64,000 bases of DNA from Bedellia somnulentella. Taxonomy: Eukaryota; Arthropoda; Insecta; Lepidoptera; Bedelliidae. Positions 1-8,984 of the stretch are shown here, in pieces. The first letter of the stretch is position 1. The number at the start of each line of letters is the position of its first letter. Both the position numbers and the translations under genes were made by a program. The notes below the pieces were generated by a model. The model had not been told where the DNA came from, made no database searches, and saw nothing but the letters and a program-made list of their open reading frames with translations. The DNA is taken from contig OY755175.1 of NCBI GenBank assembly GCA_963576735.1, positions 3,364,401 through 3,428,400 on the forward strand. Reading direction: 5' to 3'.

Positions 1-539
1 TTAATATAATATTTACATTATTATGGATCTTGCTATTCTTCAATAAGCCCACATAATTTCATACCTCAATTAATTTCTGTCTATCCTTAACCTTGGCCGA
101 AACGAAAGCAATTGAAACTCATTGGAGGAGAACACGCAATCCGGCTTAATGAAGATACAACACTATTAGTGTAATGACAAAAATAAGGGACCAAAAGGAA
201 TACCGAAATAAGCAAGTAGCTATTAAGCGCATATTTCATCACTTATTTTTTGGTTCACTTACATAAATTTTTATTCAGTGATTCATATATTATATAATAG
301 TAAAATATAAAAACTTAAGGCTGGGCTAATGTGAGAAAAATTAATAATGCATTCCTAGCTACCTACAATCATAACTAAAATCCAAAAACGGCCTCGGAAA
401 AAAATCATTGTCATTTTTCCAAGTTCCATATTTTTTTTTAAAGTTTTGGAGACCTTGTAAAATGTAAAAAAATATTTGTATAATGACTGCGTTGTATTAG
501 TAAAAGTGTTCCGTAACGGTGTGGTAAATATAAAAATGT
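1..539. other. AT-rich flank, no recognised feature
   Basis: No ORF, repeat family or RNA gene that I can support. The sequence is AT-rich with short homopolymers. Confidence 0.5.
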
Positions 540-785
540 TACATACATATACTCACGGCTGTAAGTCCCTAGCAGGGGTAGCCAGAGCTAATGAATCACA
601 AATTCCTCAGCCACTTTTGGAAATGTGAATGGGGAAAAGATGGTAAAAATAAAGGTTGTTGGTGATGGGTCTCCAACCGCATCGCCCAAAAATCCCTTAA
701 AAGCCCTAATACCGTTAGTCGCCTCTTACGTACACCCATCGGTACAAACGGGGTAGATTTAATCTAAGCCGACACTACACGGCAA
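540..785 (-). mobile_element. SINE-A copy, near full length
   Basis: The minus strand reads from GTAGTGTCGGCTTAG near 783 to GCCGTGAGTATATG and ATGT repeats near 540. The layout matches the copies with clear target duplications at 8114-8356 and 50751-50993. It lies just outside duplication unit A and has no counterpart before unit B, so it is not part of the duplicated block. No coding capacity. Confidence 0.8.
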
Positions 786-1156
786 ATAAAAAAGTTAATA
801 TCGAACTATTGCACTGAGAGTACTCCTATCATATTATTTAAACTGAAAGTGTATTTTGTTGCTTGTTGTCATGAAATTTAAATAAGCCAAGCAGGATATT
901 CTTAAGCAAAGTCTTCCTGACGATTTTGTTGATAAAAGTAAAAAGGGTCTTCAAGGCGGATCATTGCTAAAATGTATACGAGTATCATGCATGCAGGCTT
1001 CTTAGTCTATATTAAATTACCTCATTTTGCAATATTCCCGGGATTATTTTCTTTCTCAATTCGGTTTTCGATCGAGAATCATAACTGCAAAATTTATTAA
1101 TATTGAATAGAAGCAACTCTGTCTTTGTATCGATCCAAGCCATTCTCAATTTATTA

Positions 1157-1497
1157 TATACATACATACTTACATATTCTCACGCCGTTAGTTCCCATCG
1201 GGGTAGGCAGAGACTATCGATCGCCACTTTGTACGATCCTGGCAAACCTCTCTAGCTTCATTCACATCCATTAATCTTTTCATACATGCTCTTTTATTGT
1301 TCGTACTTCGGACACCTGCCTTTTTGAGCACATTTTCTATTTGATCCAAATGTGTCCTCCGAGGTCGTACTCTACTAACATTACCTTCCACATTGGCTCT
1401 ATAGATCTCTTTTACCAATTTACTGTCATCCATCCTCTCTATATGCCCAAAACATCTCAACATTCCTTTTTCCATCTTTCGTAATTAATTAATAATT
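1157..1497 (-). mobile_element. RTE LINE, 5'-truncated 3' end
   Basis: The minus strand encodes the C-terminal part of the same RTE family as 8985-12198 (residues CFGHIERM, a basic RPRRTHLDQIE stretch, ending SAYPDGN), followed by the 3' end next to TATGTATG repeats. It is flanked by AATTTATTA (1148-1156) and AATTTATTG (1498-1506). Unit B has one uninterrupted AATTTATTA at the matching place near 7262. This is therefore a post-duplication insertion of a 5'-truncated LINE copy, the expected product of target-primed reverse transcription. Confidence 0.85.
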
Positions 1498-1706
1498 AAT
1501 TTATTGTACGGGTCTGCAAAAAAGTTTTCATAGTGCAAACGAATTGGTATTTGATCGTAAAAAAATAGTAGAATGTAGACTTTGTGTTAGTTTTAAAGCT
1601 TTCAAAAAAGAAAAGAACCCAAAAGAGTGATATTTTGCTCGTGATTAAGATCTTGGAATTGTTATTATTGTATGACGTTTAATTTTTGTTAGAAATGTAT
1701 TAAATA

Positions 1707-2150
1707 AACATAACTCACGGCCATACATCCCAAAAAGGGGTAGCCAGAGCTTCAGAGCTAAATACTAGTCAGCCACATTCAAACGTTGACAATAGGAACT
1801 AGACAAAATCACTCACTGCTGTTCGGGCCTTCCCGACACCGACTGACTAGTCATTAGGCTATTTACCGGTCCATTTATGAGATTTCCCGTATTCACTGTT
1901 CTTTTTATGGCTTTGTCGCACTTGTGCTTGTTTCACTGTCTCCCTATTAATCTTAATCATGCATTTTTATTCTTTGCTCCCGTTCAAAAACAATGGATCT
2001 TTTTCATTCAAAAGGTGCACTTGCAATATTCATCATATTATCTTGCAATTTTTCCACCGATGTTAAAAATAAAACTGGATCGTCGGCGTATAAAAGACAT
2101 TTTAACATTCATCCACCCATTGTTAGTCCCTTATCACAATTACTTAAATT
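1707..2150 (-). mobile_element. Old RTE fragment fused to a SINE-A-type tail
   Basis: From about 1805 to 2150 the minus strand matches the RT-proximal part of the 8985-12198 LINE, with CCCGACACCGACTGACTAG, ATTAGGCTAT and the TTGCAATATTCATC region in the same order. On its 3' side (1707-1800) it runs directly into a sequence ending CTCTGGCTACCCC, then GGGATGTATGGCCGTGAG, which is the SINE-A tail. The same fusion is present at 7488-7920 in unit B, so it predates the duplication. ORFs seen on the plus strand here are antisense to LINE remains. Confidence 0.7.
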
Positions 2151-3109
2151 TTTTGATATTATATATGAACGAATATTCATCGATTTCTCGAGTTCAAGTG
2201 AATTTTACGACAAGTGAGTAGTCAGCTAGCCAGTCGGTTTGTAACACATTCCGACAATCCCTTAATTAACAATATTCTTGTTAGCTATCCAAACTGACTC
2301 AGATTTTTACAGGATTCTCTCATAATTAAGTTAGAATATAAAATATAAAGAGCTAATAATTTGATTAAAAACACGAAGTCATGAGAAAATAGCAGCGGGT
2401 GTTCAATTTGTGGAACGTGTGAACATTTAATGGAAGTTTTCATTACTTGACTAAAGCTTAAAAGTTAAGGTGGCGCGGTGTTGGGGCGTGTTGTAATGAA
2501 AGGAAATAAAACATGTTAACATGCACGCATCATAAATGTTTTAAACGACTTTAAAAAAGTTGGTTCTCAGTTTGACCGTATATTTTTTTTATTATGAAAA
2601 TTGCATTTGAGCTTGAATTGAATGACGGAAATTGCTTTTGAAACGATTAAAATATAAAATATGTGGTGGAATGTTGTTAAAGAAACCACTTATATTAAGT
2701 AAAATATTTATGATTATATTATCCTTAAATATTAAATACCTTTTTGAAGAGTTATAAGTACAAGTTTTCTACTAAGAAAGGATATGGATAGATCCTTATA
2801 ATTTTTGTGTGCTTTTAAATTGTTGCGTGGAAAATTAACAAGTGCACCATAATGTGACAGCCCCATTATAGATTTTAATGGGAAAAAATAATGGTTCCGA
2901 AAAATAAATGAATCACAAACTACATCTGTCCGACTATTATTCTAATAGACCAGCGTTTTAATAAATCACCGACAAAAAAACCAAAAACATACCGAAAAAT
3001 TAAATAAATTTAACTAACACCTATGAACAGGATCAAATTTCATTTTTACTTACAAATCTATTTAACTTGAAATAAAAAAACTAAACTTCCGAATAAAATA
3101 CTGAACCTC

Positions 3110-3245
3110 CAACAAGTTTATTCGTTGGGGGGTTGGGGGTTCTAAAGCCCCCTGCAGATGAAGAAAAGTTAGGTCACATTTAGCTAGGTTAGGTTAGGTT
3201 ATGTATAAAACGAGCGAGCGAAAAGCAGCGGAGCGAGCACCTTAA
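3110..3245. repeat. G-rich tract plus short TTAGG array
   Basis: Contains GTTGGGGGGTTGGGGGTTC, then GCCCCCTGCAG, then about three units of TTAGG near 3188-3200, then GAGCGAGCG-type sequence. The array is too short to be a telomere. TTAGG is the insect telomere unit, so this may be an interstitial remnant, a repair scar or part of a dispersed repeat. It lies in the part of unit A that unit B lacks. Confidence 0.45.
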
Positions 3246-4299
3246 ATTCATAATCCCTATGAAACATGTAGTGTAATTTATGAATAACTTGTAGGCAAGT
3301 AAAGGTAAAAATTACAAAGCATTGTTATCAGTAGAACATAATTTTACTTGGTAGAAAAGTATTGTGGCAATAAACAGACATATTAACTTTTCGAAGATTT
3401 AAGTATGTCATTCGGTCTAAGTAGTCGGAAATTTAGTATTTTAGGCAGTGAATTTAATATTTTTAGTAAGGAAAATTTTTATTTTATTATCAGAGTTTAT
3501 TTTACTACCCGATTTTAATGACGTCTTTTATCTTAGTGCTTGCTGAAAATCGTAATCTATTTGGTACCTCGTTACAAGCTAGGTAAGTTGTAGAAATATG
3601 AGTTTTACTGATCTATAATTAAAATTTTAACATACACATGGATTGATGATCATTCCACCAAATCCACGAATCAAACAAATATGAAAATTGATTTGTTAAA
3701 TTGAGTTGTTATTAAAACTTTGATTTAGTGTCAGTTTATAATGAATGAGTTGGGTTGAGTGGATACGCTACTACTATCATAGCAACTGAAATTTATCAGC
3801 TAGATAACAGTCTTTGGATTATTGGAAATCTGTCCCTCTTGTGGGAGCAAATAATATTGGCTGCAAGCGAAGCAATCAGATAAAACTGGAAATAGAATCA
3901 AAGTATTGTGAACTAGTTTAAAATTTACTATAGATGATTCTTAAATATATATATTTATCGCTAGCAGTTTTTTTTATTTGGCAGGTATTATATAAACCGT
4001 AATACTTCACTTATAAAAAAGACCTTTTTTATATAAATTTAATTCACGAATATAATAACAACTATAATTAACAATAACATCCTTGACTAGTCTAACTAAT
4101 AATAAATTATATATTGTTCTTTTAGTTCAATATCCTTTTATCAATATTATTGAAGTAAACGATAGATCACACCCAACAATTCCATTCGTTAGAAATTATG
4201 AAAATCCATAGTTACCTAGTAAAAAAAATGTAATAACGTTTACTGTTGATAATATTTGTACTAAAGATACTATGTAAGGGCTAAGTACAGTACTAAGTG

Positions 4300-4500
4300 C
4301 TGTGTAGAGTCCATTTAGAACAGCACTACCCCGTTACTATGTTCCGGTAGGTGAGCGTAAGGGGCGACTAACGGTATTAGGGCTTTTAAGGGATTTTTGG
4401 GCGATGCGGTTGGAGACCCATCACCAACAACCTTTATGTTGCCATCTTTTCCCCCACTCAACGTTCTAAAGGTAGCTCAGGAATTTCTTTTATGTATGTA
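4300..4500 (+). mobile_element. SINE-A copy, 3' part shortened
   Basis: Starts GCTGTGTAGAGTCC and keeps the core GGGCGATGCGGTTGGAGACC, but jumps from GGAATTTC to a TTATGTATGTATT tail, so the CTCTGGCTACCCC segment is missing. AAGTGCT before and TAGTGCT after may be the target duplication. The copy in unit B at 14294 lies nearby but has a different target duplication, so the two look like independent insertions. Confidence 0.65.
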
Positions 4501-4706
4501 TTAGTGCTCTATTTATACATTGAGCACTGGAAAAATCATTTCTAGAAAAAAACTACAGGTGTGACAAATAAGTAGGCAAAGATTAATGAATGTGAACGGC
4601 GCGCGAAGTTCACCTGGATCGTATCGTGGAGTGGCAATCAATAGTTTGCGTATTCCCTAGTGAGTGCCAATTGCGGGCATATTGGTATGAGTGAATATAT
4701 CGTAAG

Positions 4707-4976
4707 CAACCGTGATGGCTCAGTGGGTAAAACAGCGCTCATCGTGCAGACGATGAGAGTTCATATACCGAGTTGGGCCTACACTAGTAAATTAGTCTTT
4801 TCTTAAGACATAATGTGTGGTTTATTTTTCAAGGTTGTTAACGGTGAAAAAAAATATCGTGAGTAAAAACCACCACTGTCAAATGACTTAGTTGTACTTA
4901 GTTAAGTGACAGTGTATTCGTATAAAAAGACGATAGGACTGCCCCCTATCACGTGAGTACACTGTCCATGCAAAAC
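4707..4976 (+). mobile_element. SINE-T copy with tRNA-like head
   Basis: The head at about 4707-4775 has an A-box-like TGGCTCAGTGGGTA and a decayed B box (GAGTTCATATACC), then GAGTTGGGCCTACAC. The body has TTAGTTAAGTGACAGTGTATTC and TGCCCCCTATCACGTGAGTA with small changes. The same head-body order is seen at 24478. The body-distal end meets a minus-strand copy starting at about 4977, giving a tail-to-tail pair. Confidence 0.75.
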
Positions 4977-5095
4977 ACATGTGACATTGTCACCTGTTGT
5001 TCAGAGTACCCACGATTTGCTTGGACAGTGTTTTCAGGTGATACAGGGCAGGCTTATCGGCGTTTTGAACAAATAAACTGTCACATGATTGTGAG
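4977..5095 (-). mobile_element. SINE-T fragment, inverted neighbour
   Basis: The minus strand carries the SINE-T body: CATGTGACAGTTTATTTG, a diverged TGCCCTGTATCACCTG, and GGGTACTCTGAACA near 5005. It abuts the plus-strand copy at 4707-4976. The ORF spanning 4953-5258 is an accident of this inverted pair, not a gene. Confidence 0.65.
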
Positions 5096-5605
5096 TTTCG
5101 ACAGTCCCCTCGATTTCCTGGGATGCCATCATCAGATCCTGGTCTCATGGTGCTTTCTCGGTAACAATAACATAACAAAAGAAATGTTTAGTGAACCTGT
5201 ACGTCTCTGCATAAAAGCTACGAAGAGGAGTATAAATCTATATAGAATGTTGAAATAACTATCTCCAAACTCCTAGTGATTGAGGACCTACACCTTCCAT
5301 CATCAGCTCAGGAGCATAATATTATGATTTCCAGAAGCAATTGCCAATATAACTTCAGAAAATATATAAAACGCGATACATGTGCCTAAAAAATTTGAGG
5401 GTTTCCCTCGATTTCTCCAGGATCCCATCATCAGACCCTAATATACTCATCATGGTACCATTCCGGGAGTATCTTCTTTCCAACTAAAGAAAATAATCTA
5501 AATCGGTTCATAAATGGCTAAGTAATCGATGTACAAACATAAAAAACAATTTAAAAAAAATCGTGTCGAATTGTGAACACTTCTTTTTTTGAAGTCGGTT
5601 AATGA
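5095..5605. repeat. Dispersed repeat fragments (CCCTCGATTTC family)
   Basis: CCCCTCGATTTCCTGGGATG with CCATCATCAGATCCTGG (5107-5145) recurs as TCCCTCGATTTCTCCAGGAT with CCATCATCAGACCCT (about 5405-5440). The second copy continues to ATCGGTTCATAAATGGC and ends near TTTTTTTGAAGTCGGTTA (about 5585-5602). I recognise this as a common dispersed sequence type in moths but cannot name the family. No intact ORF. Confidence 0.5.
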
Positions 5606-5722
5606 AAAGGGGTAGCCAGAGTTTCAGAGCTGGAAACTCTGAAAAACTGGAAGCTGATGGGGAAAACCATAGTAGAAATAAGGTATCGTTGGTGATGATG
5701 GGTTTCAACCGCAAAACCACAT
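5604..5722 (-). mobile_element. SINE-A fragment
   Basis: The minus strand has GGTTGAAACCCATCATC near 5707 and AGCTCTGAAACTCTGGCTAC near 5620. Both outer ends are missing. It lies between the two duplication units. Confidence 0.6.
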
Positions 5723-6196
5723 TCTAAGGGATAAAATGTTAAGTATTATAAATTACACACATCTAGCTAAGTATTGATCCACGGTTGTTGTTACTATGAT
5801 TGCAATTAGAAGTACATACACACTTGTATTCTTTACACTTCTTAATAAATTCAAAGAATACGTGCGAGTCGCTGTGTCATTTTCATTCATTTAAGAATCT
5901 GCTTTGTATCATAATATCTAAACTGAAAGTATATTTTGTTGCTTGTTGTCAAGAAATCTAATTAAGCCGAGCAGGATCTTCTTTAGCAAAGTCTTCCTGA
6001 CGTTTTCTTTGATAAAAATGAATCTGGTTTACAAGGCGGATCATTGCTAAAATGTTATATACGAGTATCATGCATGCAGGCTTCTGAGCCTATATTAAAT
6101 TACCTCATTAAGCAAAATTCCCGGTTCCGATTCCCGGATTGTTTTCTTTTTCAATACGGTTTTACGATCGAGAATCGTAACGGCAAATTTTATTAA

Positions 6197-7213
6197 TCTA
6201 TATCCATACTAATATTATAAAGCTGAAGAGTTTGTTTGTTTGAACGCTAGGATCTCAGGAACTACCCAATCAAATTGAAAAATTCTTTTTGTGTTAGATA
6301 GTCCATTTATTGAGGAAGGTTATAGGCTATATATCATCACGCTGCGACCAACAGGAGCAAACTATCAGCGAATAATGTTGCAAAAACGGGGATAATTATT
6401 CATACTAAGGCTTCCGTTGTGTGCGCTGCGTAAACGGTAAAAGTTACCGAAAAAAAATGTATTAAAGAATTATTTCTCTTTAAATGATCTAAAAAAATGC
6501 CCGCGACAGTATATGTCTAACTTTTAAGTGTCACTTACTATAACCATTTTTATGGTAAATAAATTTGGTCGAATTTAATGCACAATTGCCATAATGTTTT
6601 ATCAACATAATATTAATCTTTATCCAAATAAATATGTTGTTGATTGAGAGTATTTAATTGAGAACAAAATTGTCCTTGACATCACTTAATTTAAATAAAC
6701 ATCTTAGAAAATAATACAATTTTAAAATTACTCCGTAACAAAATTTACACGCGTGCATGAAGCGCAAGCGGCCGGCGAGCGAGGTCACCTGCGCGAGAAG
6801 CTTATGTTTAAGCCTAATCCTATTAATATTATAAATGTGAAAGTTTAGATATTTGTGTGTTTGTAGCTAAATGAACACTAATTCACAGAACGCATTTAAA
6901 ATAAAATTTACAGGAAGCCAGATAATGATCTAACTAACACAATAGGACACTTTTTATCCCAGAAAAATTAAGAGATCAATAAATTTTCTTAAAAAATGGT
7001 TAAATAGACTAACTGACTAAGAATCAATGCTCAGCCGAAACTACTATACTTATAAACTTAAAACTTATGAAGTGAAAAAATTGTGAGGACGCTATGAAAA
7101 ACACCTTTTTTCTCATCGCATGACAGAGACCCTCAACAGGTCAGTTAAATATTTCAGTTTGACGACGTGAAAGTCTACACTTTTGACAGTACGAAGTCTG
7201 TGGGGTCAGCTAG
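6197..7213 (+). mobile_element. Non-autonomous Helitron, chimeric
   Basis: Begins TCTATATCCATACTAATATT and ends GGGGTCAGCTAG, inserted exactly between A (6196) and T (7214). Unit A keeps the empty site at 1100/1101 (TTATTAA then TATTGAATAG). Terminal TC and CTRR, A/T insertion and no target duplication are the Helitron hallmarks. A second Helitron-type 5' end, TCCTATTAATATTATAAATG, starts at 6818, so the element holds two 5' ends and one 3' end. The 17756 copy matches only the second part. No Rep/helicase ORF, so it would need enzymes from elsewhere. Confidence 0.88.
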
Positions 7214-7487
7214 TATTGAATAGAAGCAACTCTGTCTTTGTATCGATCCAAGCCATTCTGAATTTATTATACGGGTCTGCACAAAAGTTTTCATAGTGCA
7301 AACGAATTGGTATTAGATCGTAAAAAGCCAGTAGAATGTAGACGTTGTGTTAGTTTTAAAGCTTATATTGTAACATGAACCCCTAAGAGTGATATTTTGC
7401 TCGTGATTAAGATCTTTTTAAAATGAAATTGTTAATATTGTATGACGTTACATTTTTGTTAGAAATATATTAAATATAATATACATA

Positions 7488-7920
7488 CACACTCACGGCC
7501 ATAAATCCCAAAAGTGGTAGCCAAAGCTTCAGAGCAAGATACTCCTCAGCCACATTCGAAAGTTGATAGTAGGGACTAGACAAAATCACTCACTGCTGTT
7601 CGGGCCTTTCCCGATAGCGACTGACAAGTCATTAGGCTATTTACCGGTCCATTTATGAGATTTCCCGTTTTCACTGTTCTTTTTAAGGCTTTGTCTCACT
7701 TTTACTTGTTTCAACTGTCTTCCTATTAATCTTAATCATGCATTTTTATACTTTGCTCCCTGTTAAAAACAATGAATCCTTTTCATTCAAAAGGTTTACT
7801 TGCAATATTCATTGGTTGCAAATTTTCCACCGATGTTGAAAGTAACACTAGATCGTGAGCGTATAGACGACATTTAAACATGTGTCCATCCATTCTCAGT
7901 CCATAATCACAATTACTTAA
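7488..7920 (-). mobile_element. Old RTE fragment with SINE-A tail (unit B copy)
   Basis: Counterpart of 1707-2150, with the same join of LINE-derived sequence (CCCGATAGCGACTGACAAG, ATTAGGCTAT, TTGCAATATTC) to a SINE-A-type tail (CACGGCCATAAATCCC at about 7493). It shares the junction with unit A, so it predates the duplication. Frames are fully decayed. Confidence 0.65.
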
Positions 7921-8113
7921 ATTGTCGGAAATTACACTTGAAGGAATATTCCACGATTGGTGGGAATATTCTACAACTAGTTCGAGTGCATTTTACGGCA
8001 AGTGAGCATTCAGCGAGCGATTCGGTTCACATACTCCAACAATCCCTTTATTCACCACAATATTCTTGTAGGCTACTCAAGTAGACAGATAATTTTACAG
8101 GTTACAAAATCTG

Positions 8114-8356
8114 CTGTGTAGTGTCGGCTTAGAATAGCACTACCCAATTTCTTTCGGTGGGTGTACGTAAGGGGCGACTAACGGTATTGGGGTTTTTTTA
8201 AGGGATTTTTGGGCGATACGGTTGGAGACCCATCACCAACAACCTTTATTTTACCATATTTTCCCCACGCAACTTCCAAAAGTGGCTGAGGAATTTAAAG
8301 TTCTGGCTCTGGCTACCCCTTCTAGGGATTTATAGCCGTGAGTATATGTATGTATG
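8114..8356 (+). mobile_element. SINE-A copy, full length, with target duplication
   Basis: A 243 bp copy from CTGTGTAGTGTCGGCTTAG to ATGTATGTATG, flanked by a perfect 12 bp duplication TTACAAAATCTG (8102-8113 and 8357-8368). This defines the family's ends and shows insertion by target-primed reverse transcription. Unit A lacks it near 2310. The core GGTTGGAGACC differs at one position from a Pol III B box, and the 14832 copy reads GGTTCGAAACC, so a degenerate Pol III promoter is possible. Confidence 0.9.
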
Positions 8357-8844
8357 TTACAAAATCTGGCTACCTTTTTCAAATCACTCGTAAGTTAGAA
8401 TATAAAAACATAATAAGTTGATTAAAAACATGAAGTCATGAGAAAAATAGCAGCGGGTGTTAAATTTGTGGAACGTGTGAACATTTAATGGAAGTTTTCA
8501 TTACTTGACTAAAGCTCAAAAGTTACGGTGGCGCGGTGGGCGTGCTGTAATGAAAGGAAATAAAACATGTTTACTTGCAAGCCGCATTGCAAGTATGTGA
8601 ATAGTTTACATGTTATTTTTTTTAATTATATAAATTGCATTTGAGCTATAAAAATAGATAGATAAAGTTATAAAGCTATAGCTATAAATTGAGTGACGGT
8701 AATGGCTTCTACAACTATTTAAATATGTTGATTTAGTATAAGATACACAACAGATATTAAGTTGGTTATGTAAAATTAGAGTATTCTTAAGTTTTATGCA
8801 CCTTTTTTACAAGTTAATAGAAAGGTTATAGGTTTCTTTTATAT

Positions 8845-8968
8845 ATATCACAATACTTTTAATCTATTTGCAGTTTTATCTGATCGCTTCGCTTGCAGTC
8901 AATATTATTTGCTTTCACAAGAGGAACAGATTTTCTAAATTATTTGTACTACACTAGTACTTTCAGAA
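8845..8968 (-). repeat. Segment inverted relative to unit A
   Basis: The minus strand reads CTCTTGTGAAAGCAAATAAT, then GACTGCAAGCGAAGCGATCA, matching the plus strand of unit A at about 3835-3910. Flanking sequence on the right (AGTTTCAGATTTAC, about 8971) is colinear with unit A (AGTTTAAAATTTAC, about 3915). A local inversion inside the duplication explains this best. Confidence 0.6.
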
Positions 8969-8984
8969 GTAGTTTCAGATTTAC

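Larger units (their letters stand above)
825..4700 (+). repeat. Direct duplication, unit A
   Basis: This block matches 5905-14830 in the same order. Anchors are the stretch after AACTGAAAGTGTATTTTG (831 vs about 5921), GCAACTCTGTCTTTG (about 1111 vs 7225), GCAGCGGGTGTTCAATTTG (about 2393 vs 8450), ATTTACTATAG (about 3925 vs 12201), and GTGAACGGCGCGCGAAG (about 4592 vs 14725). Matched stretches look roughly 85-90% identical. Unit A has its own additions: an RTE tail at 1157-1497, about 1 kb between 2770 and 3820 absent from unit B, and a SINE-A at 4300-4500. The block contains no host gene, so it looks like a duplication of non-coding DNA. Confidence 0.8.

Noticed and set aside
1188..1475. 95-residue minus-strand ORF as an independent gene
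   Set aside because: It is the C-terminal end of the RTE LINE in a truncated insertion.
1877..2221. 114-residue plus-strand ORF
   Set aside because: It is antisense to the decayed RTE fragment at 1707-2150 and not conserved as a frame in the unit B copy.
4953..5258. 101-residue ORF
   Set aside because: It reads through the inverted SINE-T pair and the neighbouring dispersed repeat.
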